Assembly: GCA_029721515.1 (NCBI GenBank)
Contig: CM056558.1
Coordinates: 11,253,240-11,317,239, forward strand
From: Synanceia verrucosa
Lineage: Eukaryota; Chordata; Actinopteri; Perciformes; Synanceiidae
Reading direction: 5' to 3'
DNA length: 64,000 bases
Positions 39,232 through 52,602 of this stretch are shown in pieces. How positions within the stretch are numbered: the first letter of the stretch is position 1; each line of letters opens with the position of its first letter. The notes below the pieces were generated by a model. That model searched no databases, was not told where the DNA came from, and saw only the letters and a program-made list of their open reading frames with translations. The translations under genes were made by a program, and so were the position numbers.

Positions 39232-40307
39232 CATTCTATGCAAACTAAAGCTTTAGATAACTTTTCTGTCTTTCGATGACCTCAAATGCAGCGACATCCC
39301 TGGGTCGACAGTGCTCTGTCAACCGAATCCTTCTCACTGCTTGGTGACTTCAGACAAGGGTATGTTGCCGCTCCACAAGGATAAATCCCGGCCAAGAACA
39401 GATTGTATATTAATCTGATATAGTCTTTTATTGTTTGGGGAATAATGCTGTGGAAAGCAATGATTGATCGAAGGGCTTGAGAGACTTTTATATTGTCAAA
39501 TCGGTCCACTTACAGATCTGTGGATGTTTCTCCAGGGGACATGATCTCACAAACCCAAAGAAATAATCTATCATCATGTTCAAGTGTTCCCTTTCAACAC
39601 TAAAGAACAAAAAGTATAAACATTTAAACCTTCTAACTCACTACTCATGGATATTGGATTGCCAATGATTCCATCACTGAAATATTGATTTATTATTTTT
39701 AAGTCATATATACTTATATCTCAATGAAAGTACATCTGTGCCACTCATACACTTTTCAACAGTAAAGTAAACATGCAGAAAACTGTTATGTTGAAACATC
39801 AGTAAATTACTTGCATCTCTTGAGTACGCAACTATTTTCCTTTACTAGCGTGTAGATTTAGGCATCAAATCATTACAAATAGACTCCGGTGCACGGATAA
39901 ATAGTGCCCCAACTGTAACTGCCACTGCATCCCAAGAGGAAATATTATCTGGAAGGTTTGTGGTTTCATTGATTTCAAGACTGCAATCATCCCCATCTGA
40001 TGTAGTGGGCTGAGGGAGGATAAGTGAGGCAACACATTCTGCGGACCAACTCAACCCAACTGACAGTGGGACAAGTAAGAGATAACTTCAGCACTACCAA
40101 TTCATCAAATAAATTTAAGAGGTGCAAAATCACTGCAATTTTTTCCCCAACAATTGTGTAAAACTGTCTCTAATTAATCAGTATTGTGAGCCATTATTTT
40201 CAGTTGGTTCTTGTTGATATTTAATGAGATTTATTCAACCTATCCTTTTTCTATATGTAACAAAAAGTCTTCTTAGTCAACGAAAACTGCAATATTTGAT
40301 TAATTAA

Positions 40308-40312
<5 letters not shown>

Positions 40313-40369
<57 letters not shown>
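40313..40369 (+). repeat. (TA)n microsatellite
   Basis: About 28 TA units, preceded by (TTAA)n-like sequence from about 40298. Confidence 0.96.
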
Positions 40370-40373
<4 letters not shown>

Positions 40374-40684
40374 TGTAATTTCAGTTATGTTTGAAAGTGG
40401 TCTATGTTTTCTTTTCCAATTTTGTACAACAGAACACATTCGTAGGTTGGCCCTCTTTCAATACTCTTCAGCAAAAAAATGGATACACAACAAAACATCA
40501 TTAATGGCCTTTGGAAATTATCTCTGTACACGACTCTAATGGTGCTGTCAGGTTTCAAACCATTAAGCAATTTGCGGTGAATCAGGGCACACAGAAATAA
40601 ATTGAATTCACACTTGCTGTGGTTGAAACTACTCAAGACAGAGGGAGAAGAAGATGCTTCTACTGTATTCCTCAAAGAACACAC

Positions 40685-43600
40685 TCAGGGAAACCAAGGC
40701 ACGACCATATGTGGTTTTATACAAGGTTTAGTGAATGATGATGTTAACTTCAATGGCCTTTCCTCTTTTTAACCTGCCATGACAGCATAGACATTTCAAT
40801 TGGATATGTGAATACTAAAAGCAAAAGAAGGAAAAAAAAATCCATTGTCTCCCTCCATTCTTCATTCATCATGTGCGTATTTAGGTTTTAGGTCAAATTT
40901 AATACTGAAAATATGCCACAGAAGACCTCAAAACTTCTGGAGTCTTGACATTGTTATGATCACAGAGAGAGAGTTTATATATAGGCTATGGCACATCCAT
41001 GAAAATAAACATGATGAATTAATCAGTTGAGCTTTAATGGGAGAGTATTTATGGAACTGAATCCCAAAGCTGTGTGCTATGTCGTGCCAAACCTCAATCT
41101 ACAAACCTGGAGGAGCTGCAATGAGGATCTTTATTTGTATCCTCTGGCATTATTCATCACTATTCTTCCCGTATGTCAGCGATACAGAGAAAGAGAAAAT
41201 GCTTTGGACTTTTCCGGCATAGCAACCTAATTTTCAGCCAGAAAAACGACTATATCACATTACAACAAAAGGTGATCATACATAGTGCTTAATTCTTTAA
41301 ATTTTAGAGATGAGAAGTTTAATTTCCTGATGCAGGTTTTTCAAAAATACATCTCGGTACACTATCAATATTATTTTTTTTTTTTCTGGAAATGAATGTT
41401 AAATTCTTCAGGCTTAAAATACGGCTAATCCTAATAAAACAATTATAAGAGAAATTAATTCCAAAAAAACCCACAAAAGACGATAGTGAATGCATGACAC
41501 ACATGCTAGCTTTTTTGCTAAAAATATTGTGATGTCATGGTGTCTATCCTATAAGAAAATCTGTACACACACACACACAAACACACACATACACACACAG
41601 CAACAGCTAGCCTCTGTAGCTTACACCGATCACAACTCTCAGTGTAACACAGTAACAGTAACAGAGAGCAGCCCAACATCCTGACTGCATTTCATCTCCC
41701 TATGAAAGACTCTGCCAACAGCTATTCACTAGTAATGAACTCCCTAAATTAACAATAGTCACCCAGCTTGGTGACAATATCACAAGTCAACACAAACAAT
41801 CAATCGCGTTGCTGCAATAACATTGAAAGGATGTGCCTCCAATTTATCTTTATTAAATCAATAGGGATTTGATAGCCTTACCTGCAGTGGAGTGCTTTGC
41901 CCAGTGTTAGAGCTGTAAGTGTCTAGTGCATTGGGACAGGGGGAGATCTCTGGTTCACTTGTTGTTTGTCGGGGATGGGGTAGTTTGCTGTGTGGCTGGA
42001 AGCGACACTCCTAAGGGCCCACTGTGAATAGAGGTCAGGATAATAGACACAGTCACACAACAAAGACTGATAATCCTGTCTCGCCCCACAGCTCCCGTGT
42101 TGCAATCAGACATTTTTAGGGCAGTTAAGCTGCAGCGAGGGGCAGCTGAATGAACCGCGGTTAGCAAAGACTCCCAAACTCCCATTATGGACAGTAACCG
42201 GTGTCAATTCGCAGCAATTAGACCACTCAGATGTGTCAGTAGACAGGCCTCAAATTAATAAATAAATAACTTTGACCACAAGTGCTCGCTGATATAGCCT
42301 TTTGAGTCATTTGAGTCTCCCAGTGGTCCATTTCAGTGCACAACACTTAGTCTTTCAAAAAGTGACGAGGTGTACCACCTCCTCCCCACTTATCCTGGAT
42401 GACCTTTGAGTGAAATTAGTCCTCAGTGAGCAAGTTGCTTAAATCTGCTTCCAGTGTTCGTCAGAAACATTTGTTTAAATTGGTGCAGATGCTTTAATGT
42501 CAGTTTGAACTGCTGAAATAAACAACAGCAAGGAAGCACATGTATTCTTTTCCTCTGTGGTATACATTTCACATCTGAACTTGAAGAGCTTATAATGTAA
42601 CAGTTATTAAATATATATGTCCGATCTGATAAGGAAAACTGAACTTTACAGAGCAAGTTTGTTGCTTTAGGCCTTAGCGTAAAGAAAAGAAAAAGAGCAA
42701 ACTGTCCACTGTTGTCTCCATAACACATATGTCTTTTGAGAATCATGTGGGGGACGTAAACTCGATGTTGGGCTTGTGTATTTATGTACTTTTTCATTTA
42801 GTGTCCACTTCCACTCAGTCTGTACAATCAGCACAATAAGCAAATTATTTCTGTGGGTGTGTTAAACTGGTTATTGTATATATTCACTCATCCAAAACAA
42901 TTTGAATATGGTAATAGCTTTGAAAAATACTTTCTATGGGAACAGATAGAGCAGTTTTGTGGTCTGGCTTGAAATTAGCTATGCTGCTCTTTGAAAATAG
43001 TTAATTGTAGATTTTTTTTAATTATTTTTTTTAATTTTTAAAGAATACACAATATTGTTCATGGATACCTTTTCTCAGAGTCACACATGTCACACTATTC
43101 ATTCAGTCATATTATAGCCTCCTAAACAGAACAAAGCAAAAAGGACACAAAGCAACACAGTGAATTTCACTGGAGCACTCAATCAAGAGGAAGTCAGTAC
43201 ATCAGAATAAGGGGCAGCTATGATTCGTTGCCTGACTTCAACTTTCACCAATGCAAAAATAATGTCCCTAACTGTCTTCGATCTGCTGGAGGTGATAACT
43301 TCACAAACATGTGGGCACCTTTCACTGATGGAGAAGGATCTGTTCTGTCCAAACGTGTGTCAACAAGCATCATGCTCACAGAAATGTACTGAGGAGGAAG
43401 AAGTAAACAAATAGACAAATGAAGATGGATAAAGGCTTTAAAATGCCAGAGGAAAGATTGCATTTCTATTTCAAATATGGTTCCATCCAGTGATTATTTT
43501 CATTAGAAGTTATTGCAAAATGCATCAAATTATTGCAATCCTTGGAAAGTTTGACCCTTACCATTGTACTTGAAAAAAAGTGAGTCAAAGGAGAGAATTT

Positions 43601-45059
43601 TTTTTCTCAAAGCTGGAAAAAAATAGCTGCCAGTGGCTCCTCAGTGGCCTTAGTGGACAGATTGTGATTTTCATCCCCAAGAAATCATAGAAACCTGTTA
43701 AAGCCCTCTTCTGTGTCTGCAGGGCAGATTGAGTGACTGTTCCTGGACAGTCAGACACCGTGAAAAGGGAAAAAAATAAATAGATAATATATTAACGTGA
43801 GCACACAAAGCACTCTGAGAGGTCAAAGCAAAGATGAGCCTCACTTTCTGAAAGAAAGAAAAACAAAAGCCTGTATGACGTTTAACACGCCTGCTTTAAC
43901 CAAAGTGCCCAAACAGTGTGAAATGAAGGACCAGCATGTAATAATGGTGACATTCAAAATATTATAATTGCCTCTCATTTCCATTTCAGATTTAAGCTGT
44001 AAAAATATGACCAGCAATAGTTCAGCCCTTACTGAGGCAATTTATTTAATCCTTATTCACCACTGTGAAGTGGTGAGGAAACTGAATACATACACTGCAA
44101 GAGGCAATATTTAACTCTGGCTGTGCTTCATACTTTCTTTTTTTTATGGATTTAATGATATAAATGCTTCATTTTTAAAGTCAAAAACTAGCCAGTAGAA
44201 TGTGTTGTATAAGCGTTAAGACATCTAGTGAAATGTCTACATAAGCAAATGCATCTTTAGTTCTCTCTATATTGCAGTGAATGAGGCAGAAAACAGGTTG
44301 AGTTTAGCCGAGGGAACTTATTAGCAGAGCGTCCCTGGTGGGTGAACTTCTAGGGAAATGGAAAGTGAGGCTTTCCTTCTTCTGAATTGGCTGTAATGCC
44401 ATGAGCATCCTCTGCTGGTAAAGAAGCACTTCAAATGCAGACTCTAATGAAACACACCAGAGAGGCACTATACTAATTAATACACAACCTGCATGAATAA
44501 TCCATATGTGTATATTCAGCTTTCAATCTTACATTATAATCATATCTTACATTACCCAATGCTTTAATGAGCACATACATTAACTCTGGGAATAGTGGGT
44601 TCATCTGTACTCAATATTGTGATATATGCAGATGACAATGTATAAAACAGCTATTTATTTTCATACAGTTTTCTTTTCTTTATTTTCTTTTTTTGTTCAG
44701 AAGAAGATTTCATCTGTAGTGGCAGTGGAAACAATGCCAGGCATTATGTATAAGCCCTTCAGTCCAGACAGGATAGCAGAGTAAATAAAGTAGGTGGTGG
44801 AGACAGCATGACCATATCACTGCATTCAGGGAGAAACCTTACATTTCAAGTTGAGGAGGGTTTCCTATAGGAATGCATTCATTTTATTACTGATCATTCT
44901 GACAATTACATTTTAGAGATTCATTTATTCATTTTAAATATCATTGAAATATTTTACTATCACCAAAACCCAAAGACATTCAGTTTAGGATATATAAGAA
45001 AGAAAATCACCAAATCCTCATACAGTATTTGATAAGCCAGACAGAAAAGATATATACTT
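40685..45059. other. gene-free
   Basis: No supported gene. It contains an interrupted CA array at 41564-41599 and T-rich tracts at 43009-43040 and 44665-44695. The segment 41880-42220 is comparatively GC-balanced and repeat-free, with minus-strand frames (41923-42185) that have no domain. Confidence 0.5.
41564..41599 (+). repeat. interrupted (CA)n microsatellite
   Basis: Three CA blocks separated by AA and TA interruptions. Confidence 0.9.
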
Positions 45060-45480
45060 TTTACTTGAAATATGACTAAAAGCTGACAACAGTGTGGGCG
45101 TCCCAAGGTCATTCATTTTCATATATTTTGGTCCTGTGTATTATTGAAACCCTTTTGGCTGGAGGTTCAAAAAGCTTTGAATACTGTTTTTCAGACAAAC
45201 ATTCCATTTGAATTGTTAAATTTTGGTGCTTTAACATTGGAAAATGTTTCATCTAAAGAAAAATATTTATCAGGGATTCTAGTGCTGCCGGCAGGAAAGC
45301 CATAGGAGATGGTTGAAAGCAGGAAATCCTGCCATGACGGAGTGGATTGACATTGTGTACATTTTTTTCAGAATCAAAATGATTACCTTTGTGTTATAAA
45401 AACTGCAACAGGGAACATTTTATGAAAGGTGGGAAAGATGGATGAGTAATATCACACCAGTAAGACCATCATTTGTTTAA
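45060..45480 (+). pseudogene. L1-type LINE ORF2, degenerate 3' end
   Basis: Reading the plus strand with frameshifts gives phrases of the C-terminal end of teleost L1 ORF2. In order they are CGRPKVIHFHIFWSC, LLKPFWLEVQKALNTVFQ, TNIPFELLNFG, LENVSSKEKYLSGILVL, AGKAI and, after shifts, EWIDIV. They end at about 45400-45475 with LQQGTFYERWERWMSNITP. The usual family order (C-G...HIFW.CP, F..K....IL.A..KAI...W, EW...V, LQ...FY..W..W) is preserved. At least three frame changes and an in-frame stop make it dead. The reverse transcriptase and endonuclease regions are missing, the normal 5' truncation of LINE copies. Confidence 0.75.
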
Positions 45481-48400
45481 AGTGGTTTCATATGATTCTC
45501 TCCCCCCTTTTATTTCCTTATTTTCACTGAGCAATTCTGAAGTACACCCAATGTTGTTATTTTGTTTTGTTCAAAGTATTTATGTTGCAATCTATAGAAT
45601 AAATATAACGAGTTCCATAATAAAAGAGAATTTCAAAAAAAGAAATATGACTAAAAATAAATAAATAAACAACGAATGAACCAAAAATAGGTGCTGGTCA
45701 AGTGATTAATATATTACATGTTTGCAACTCTACTTTCCTTGTATTGAAATTTACATGAAACTTTACCATATATTGTATAACCTGAAGTTCTGTGTAATTT
45801 TGTAACACCGACTTATCAACGGTTATGTCTGTCAATGCAGAACTACAGCATATCATTTGAAGTCAAGCCACACTAATAATTTAGCAGCATTATTAGCTGA
45901 TCATTGATGTAGCCCAAAAGTGATTCATATCAAATTGCTGAACAAACATGCTAAAATTATTTGAGCTATATTGACAGATTTATATTTCAAATAGAGGATC
46001 TTTTGCCACCATAAATGTCTTTTATAAATACCATATATCAGTGCCATTATCAGCTACATAATTCCGATATTTGTTGGGCTGTCATTTATAGACTTCAACC
46101 ACACAATGACAAAAATGGAATTGTAGAACTAGATTGTAAAAACTACATCACCTAGAAAACACTGAATAATGTGGAATTTGTCAAAATCTGAATGCATTCT
46201 AGAAATCTACATTCACTCTGCCATTATAAAGTCTTTTTTTTTTTTTCTTCACTGTGCCTACTGTAGTCAGAATGAACAGAAAATAACCATGTCGCTATGT
46301 TGTGGTGTCATTCATGGGCACACTGCTCCTTTCCTCTGCTCACTGATGTATCACACTTTAGTTGCATTTTAGTGCTTACTTGTTGACTTGCAAGATACAG
46401 ATTGATGTGAAACAATTGACCTTTCATCCATAAAGTAGGAGAATTTGGCAATAACATCTAAATTTAGACTACTTTTACAAAAGGAAGGAATGTTTTGGAT
46501 TGAAGCACTTTGTCATTATTGAAAATGTATTACATCAAATGCATTGTTATTCAATTATTTTTCAATATTTTGTAACCGCATTGTTAAATTTTTTTTTTCA
46601 TGCACTGGAAAAAATCCACTGATTTCAATGGACTACACCTGTGTGAAAAATAATGCATCACTTCTAGTCAATAAGTCATCTACTTTCCATACACACCACA
46701 TCTTGCTTGACAGTGCAAAACAGTTTGGGAGTATACAAAGGCTTTGTAAAAAAAAAAGAGGAACTTTGCCAAACACTATTCCCAAATCTGTGAAACAATT
46801 TCAAAACTAAACAGGGAAATATATTGCTTATGGTGTTTGGGCAAACATTACGCAATATTAACCTGTAAACCAAAAAATAAGAACAAAGTTGAGACTTGCA
46901 GCTCCCGCAACACATACTACTGTATTCCCAGGATCCATGGCAGAAAAAGGTCTTGAACCATAAAATAGATTGCTGGGCCTTTGAAAAAACACCATGTGGG
47001 CACAATAATAATTCATTGTCCACAGACACATGCGCTATAGCAGTAATCTTTAGATCTCCTTAGTGAGGAAATATAGATATCTGTAAAAGCACTGAGGGGA
47101 TTAGGCAGGGTTTTCTACCTCCTGCGGCACATGGCCTGAGTCATGCTGAGAGCACCAGGAGCTCTGTGGAAGTCTGCTGAAGAACGAGAGGATTTGACCT
47201 AGCTGTTGAATTATTCTGATATGACCCAAACAAAGCCATCAGCATGGGACCAATGTAGGGGGTGCAGTCTGTCTCATATCTTCCCTCTTTAAAGGAATAT
47301 GAATATATCAACATAATTTAAAACACATGTTAGGAAACAATGCCTTTAGAATCACAATGAAATTATATTGATATGTGAACAATAGACATAGCATGAAAAA
47401 GTACTCAAACTATTACAGTAGCATTAATACTTAAAGGGCAGATTCAGTGAGAGCATTATTTAAAAAAGTCTTCTGAACAGGCTTTTCCCTAACCTATTAG
47501 TTCACACTGCTGATGTACACATACAGCTATTAACCCTCACAGTCATTCTCCTGAGTTAATTCCTAATGAAAAATAAATTGAGTTGTTCCCTACACTTTCA
47601 TAACATTTCCTTCTCAGAATAAATGGTCTCCTTTATGTGAAAAGACACTCTGCTGTTAATGATTATATAAGCAGGGAGCCAACCTGACATCCTGTTTTCT
47701 ATTACTGTTCTTTATTCAATTTGCAAGGCGTGCTGCAGGTGACCTAACCTATAAAAGGGCACTCCAAATTAAATTATGAGAGCTCCTTGAAATTTTATAA
47801 ATTCAGAATCGGTCTCACAGAGGGATTGCATACCAGAAACTAATGGCTTCACCTTTAGCTTTGCATAAATCAATCACACCAAAGGTTAGAACACATCATG
47901 CCAGAATGTATCAATGCAGTTTTTAACATCATAACATGTAGTAATTTTGGAAGTGTGAATGGCAGTTGGATGAGGTCATACAAAAAAAAAGTATGTCCTT
48001 GCATGTATTCACACATAGATGTTTACTGAATCTGAAAACCTTGAGAAGTACAGTGAAATCTATATAAGTGCAAAATGCACAACAATAAGAATATCATGTG
48101 AATGTAAAGATGAAAAAGCTTTATGCTTTACTTGTTAAAATGGTTTTTGTTTTTATTTTTAGTTTTGTTTTTCAGGGGAGTTTTTCATCAGTCAGTAGGG
48201 TTGTTTGAAAAGGACAGAGGGTGTCATATCCTGCATAGATTGTAAAGCCCTCTCAGAAAAATATGTACATTTCACATCACAAAATGCATTGTTTATGTAA
48301 TTTCTTTAGTAATAAAAACTCAAATCTGAGGATGAACTGCTGTTCTGTTCATGAAGTGCATATCTTTTGAATGTTGTTCGGAACAAAACAAGCCAACTGA

Positions 48401-49933
48401 AGACAGGCTTTCTGAACTTTTGGTGATATTTTAAGAGTAGTACGTAACATTTTTAATCAAGTGATTAATTAATAAATCAAGACATTTTTTGCATTTTTTT
48501 GCAGCCCTACATACATAGATAAAAGGTGCAAAAAATATTAGAAATCATTATGGTAGACATGAACACGCATTTACCATCATTGGTTTCATATAGTGATCCA
48601 TTATCTTTCCATGATTGTTCAGCAAGTATTTCTATTTGAATACAGTTGGAAAAACTTATATAAGCAATGCTTTTCTTGTTATTTTGTGCAGTTGTGAAAA
48701 GTGGCAGTGCAAGCATTGTCACCTCAATAGGGTCCCCTTTATCCCTGACAGAGCACAAGCTCTTTCCAGTGTCATTTTGTTCCAGTCAGTAACCTAACAA
48801 GAGGTTGGTGGCAGAAAAAAAGCCCAATCAGTAACACTTGTTGCACCTGCAGACATGGAAATGTTTGACTTCTGTGTTTGAGAAAATGGAAAACATTGTC
48901 TTGTAAAAAAGTCGGGAATATGGATAGGATCATTCAACTGTGTTCACTCTGAGTCAGGACAGATTTCTTTATGAAGCAGTCGAGTGTGAAGGAAATTCAT
49001 TTGTAAATTGCACCCGATCTTTGGAGAAATTGCTCCTTTTTTGAATTCAAGTCCAGATGCAGAATTGACACAGAACAAATATATTTCATAAATTTGAGCT
49101 GGGTGCATTTCAATATTAGCCAATCGTGCAATGACCACAAAACTATTTTTTTTTCTTTACAAATTGCCATCATATTGAATGTGACTTGTGTCTTTCAAAA
49201 ATAGTGTAATTGATCCAATTTAGGTTCTTTCTTTTGTTTGAATTCATTTTTTTTTTTTTAAGATTTGAAAATGAGCCATCTCCACCAGTTAGCTGTCAAC
49301 AAACAGAAAGACAACAAGATGTGGGTAGACAGGGGAATTATGTGGGGAAAAAATGACATGGGAAGCCATGCAAAATGATATACAGTATATGTACAGTACA
49401 TTCCATGTAATAATATATATATTTTGAACAGTTCTGGCTGACCAATTGTCATTCTATTATTTTCACCACTTTTAGACATCACATTACAACTACAAAAATA
49501 AATAAAGACCAACCACTGATATAGGAAGTGTTGCTGTTTACACATGACTGTGAGTTCCTAACTTCCATATTAATATTGTATTATTTTCCATACATTTCTG
49601 TCACTGAGCATAAATTGCTATGCCTTCTGCTAGTTTACCATATCACTTTTTTTCTGACATGTAACATCCAGGGGGCTCTGCAATATCTTTTGCTGACATT
49701 AATATTGTGTATGATGCTATGCCCTATTTCCTGAATGTAATTTACAGCTTCAATTGAGTCCACTGACTCATGATAAGTACATACAAGAAACTCTGTCTGA
49801 CTAAAGAATAACAACAAAATGAATGACATGATATTTCATGAATAGAATCTGAGCATTTTCGTTAATTATTGTCAGTGGGGATAATAAAGACTGTTTTTTG
49901 ACAGCACTTATCAGGACTGGCATGTTTGTATAG
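45481..49933. other. gene-free; a few balanced segments
   Basis: No supported gene. The segments 47080-47280 and 47680-47830 are repeat-free and more complex than the matrix, and may be conserved non-coding DNA. T-rich tracts lie at 46231-46245 and 49244-49259. Frames at 46544-47029, 48507-48758 and 49258-49545 have no domain. Confidence 0.45.
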
Positions 49934-49945
49934 AATGAATCATCA

Positions 49946-50309
49946 TCCATCCAGTTTCTACCACTTATCCTCATAGGATAGTGGGGGGCTGGAGCCTATC
50001 CCAGCTGTCTTAGGGTGAAAGGCAGGGTACACTCTGGACAAGTCTTAGCCAGTTCATCACAGGGCACATAGAGACAGTCAACCACTCACACTCACATTCA
50101 CACCTACGGTCAATTTAAATTAGCCAATTAACCCAATCCCCATGCATGTTTTTGGATGGTCGAATGAAGCTGGGGTACCCAGAGGGGAACCCGTGCAGAC
50201 AAGGGGAGAACATGCAAACTCCACACAGAAAGGCCCCGCACTGGGAATCAAACCACGTACCTTCTTACTGTGAGGCGACAGTGCTACCCACTATACCACC
50301 ATACTGCAC
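49946..50309 (-). mobile_element. full-length tRNA-derived SINE, 12-bp TSD
   Basis: On the minus strand the order is: a head ending CACTGTCGCCTCACAG, a B-box-like GGTTTGATTCC (complement of 50244-50254), TTTCTGTGTGGAGTTTGCAT, GTGTGAGTGGTTGACTGTCT, a tail with CAGCTGGGATAGGCTCCAGC and GAGGATAAGTGG, and a short GGATGGA end. It is flanked by a perfect 12-bp direct repeat, AATGAATCATCA (49934-49945 and 50310-50321). It is 364 bp long and is the most complete copy of this family in the window. Confidence 0.9.
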
Positions 50310-50321
50310 AATGAATCATCA

Positions 50322-51812
50322 GTGACAGTGACAGTGAAAACAGCATGACGGTGAAACAGAAGGCTAAAAGTTTAGAAATTGTGAAGTTGGCAAAATGCTC
50401 TCAGGGTGGCTTTATACTTGCAAGGCCAACAAGTACTGTTCAATCTACCAACCTGAATCTCTCCCTGTCAGAATAAAGTTAGCCTGCATCAAAGAAGGTA
50501 AGCAAAAATAACAATATTGAATCATTTTCTTTTGTATAAATGAACTGCAGTCCTCCTCTCTTCTATATGAAATAAAGAACCTTTTCATTTTTGACTTTGT
50601 GGTAGTCAGTCCACCAGTACACCCCATGTCCAAACTGCAGACCAAGAAAACTGAACTCATTTCATTCCCTCACGATCGCACACAGGAACTCTGATCTGGT
50701 GATCCATCCAATTACTTTTACAATTACACCGCGTGGTTTCAAGTGTGTTATTAAAACATGTCAGATATTTCGGAGACATCCACTTTGACTCGAGACACAT
50801 CTTTAGTAAACAGCAAATAGTAGCTTGATTGGTCTTGAACACTCACATGTGGCCTGGAATGCCTTGCTCTCTTCAGCTTAACTCCTCATTTTAAGGAGTC
50901 ACTGTATGTATGCTGGCTGTTCGTCTATTTGGTGGTCATATTCATCTCTGAATAGCAAGCAGGCTTTTGGCCACTAGGGTAGGAAAAGCTTTTTGAAAAA
51001 TTAGATGATAAAAGTGTTGAGTGTCCAGAGTTTACTATTTGAAATCATCCAAAAAACTACATTATAAAATTTCAGGGCTGTTGCACATTTGACTTATTTT
51101 ATTACTCTGTGAGTGCTAGTGGATCCTGCAAAACAATAAAACTTAAAGCAACTTTTTTCTTTATATTTTTACTGAATTTCAATTGCCCTCAACAATGTTT
51201 AAACTCACAGTCAAGAACTCTAAGTTTCATAACAACCAGGCCCTTCACACTATATACAACGGCCATGTGTCACACTCACAGAATGAAGAGGAAAATGCTG
51301 CATTGTTCCTATTGCCCGGATATGAGAGGAAGCAGACCCTAACCTGACTCCTGACCACTAGGCATGTGAAAGCTTGAAACGAAAGCCAAACCCCTCCTGT
51401 TTCCTCTTCATCTCTAAAGCTACATTAACAATAGTGTGTGTGGGGGACACATTGCAAACAGCACTTTAACATCTCAACTTACTGTCTGCCTTCACATCTA
51501 CAGTAGCGACAGTGAAGCAGCAAAGTGAAATTCAAGATCAAACTAGAAGGTGTTAGTCTGTCATGATATATAATAACATAAATGATATCTGTAAGCAGTG
51601 GAAAGTTGCATCAACAGGGATTAACTTGCTGTAGTTTTGCTTTTATATTCTAAATTCCATCAAATATGAGTGCTATCTAAAATTATTCACTCTTTCACTT
51701 TTCCCTTTATAGTTGACATTTAATAGTTTTTATCAATATCAGTACTAACTTTTTGCATAGTTACAGTACAGGCAGATATGATGTTGCACATCTGTAAAAT
51801 ATCTGTACATCT
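50322..51812. other. gene-free
   Basis: No supported gene and no recognised repeat. Short frames at 50445-50660, 50657-50842 and 51109-51342 show no domain. Confidence 0.5.
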
Positions 51813-51820
51813 TTGATAAG

Positions 51821-52355
51821 CAGTGTTTTGCTAGTTACTGAAAAATGGTATAGTTACTAGGTACTTCAATTCAATTACTCAATTACTTTGTTGATTACTT
51901 ACACCAAAAAATAACACATTAATGTTTAAAGTAACTTTTGCTTAAATTGGAGCTTAGATCAATGTAATCCCAAATTGAGTGCACTTCCCAGTCTTACCAA
52001 TGTACAACAAAACATTGGTGAGTGACATTAATTTGACTTTCAATGCTGGAGATCTGACGTCACAGGGGGTTCTGATTAAAATTCTGATTTGGAACTTGGA
52101 AATTCCGACATTCGTCTACCACTTGAACACACCTGTTTTACCGCCGATGATTGTGGCCTTATCCTGGCAAAGTGGGGGAATGGATTGGTGTCACTATGAA
52201 TCTGAAGAGGACACGTCCCTCCATCCTTTGTGACATCTGTGCGCATGAATTACAGTATTGATCTGAATTTATCAATCAGGAAATCATTTACCAACTAATG
52301 GACAAACGTGCCATCGGTTAACAGTGTTACAGTAACACATTACTGCCCAACACTG
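51821..52355. mobile_element. hAT-type MITE, 535 bp, 8-bp TSD
   Basis: It begins CAGTGTTTTGCTAGTTACT and ends AGTAACACATTACTGCCCAA CACTG, so the complement starts CAGTGTTGGGCAGTAATGTG. These are typical CAGTGTTGGG...GTTAC hAT termini. The flanks TTGATAAG (51813-51820) and TTGACAAG (52356-52363) match in 7 of 8 bases, the expected hAT target-duplication length. No transposase frame is present. The 84-codon frame inside (51979-52233) is not a gene. Confidence 0.75.
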
Positions 52356-52363
52356 TTGACAAG

Positions 52364-52602
52364 TGACCTATTGTGGGACTATAACTGGGAAGTCCACGCC
52401 ATGGATGCGAATTTTTTTCAATAAGCCGTTTTCAGAGCACATGAAGTGCCTTTTGTGAAAGAGGCCTATTGAGGGAGGAGACTCTATAGGCACAATATAC
52501 AGTTCACAAGCTATAAGTTTTAAAATCCTGACAAATTTTGAAATTCAGTTACAGTCAATATATCTTTAATTTCTGTATTTTGGGTGCATTTCAGTTCATT
52601 TT
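52364..52602. other. spacer between MITE and inverted-arm element
   Basis: AT-rich. The word TTCACAAGCTAT at 52502-52513 recurs inverted as ATAGCTTGTGAA at 55136-55147, outside the right arm. The inverted symmetry of the next element may therefore once have extended further. Confidence 0.5.

Larger units (their letters stand above)
38065..40684 (-). other. cluster of unidentified minus-strand reading frames
   Basis: Four minus-strand frames of 69-99 codons lie close together (38065-38292, 38856-39083, 39845-40054, 40385-40684), plus one at 39282-39509. The first can be extended by reading through in-frame stops to about 38460. The 39845-40054 frame is not obviously low-complexity. None matches a family I recognise, splice sites do not connect them convincingly, and some start without ATG. 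The cluster may be the remains of a decayed coding element or simply chance. A G-rich run at 39212-39231 and a (TA)n array at 40313-40369 lie within it. Confidence 0.2.

Noticed and set aside
49946..50309. Possible tRNA gene from A/B-box-like sequence
   Set aside because: It does not fold as a tRNA cloverleaf; it is the head of a SINE with flanking duplication. The same applies to 26903-27157 and 34367-34603.
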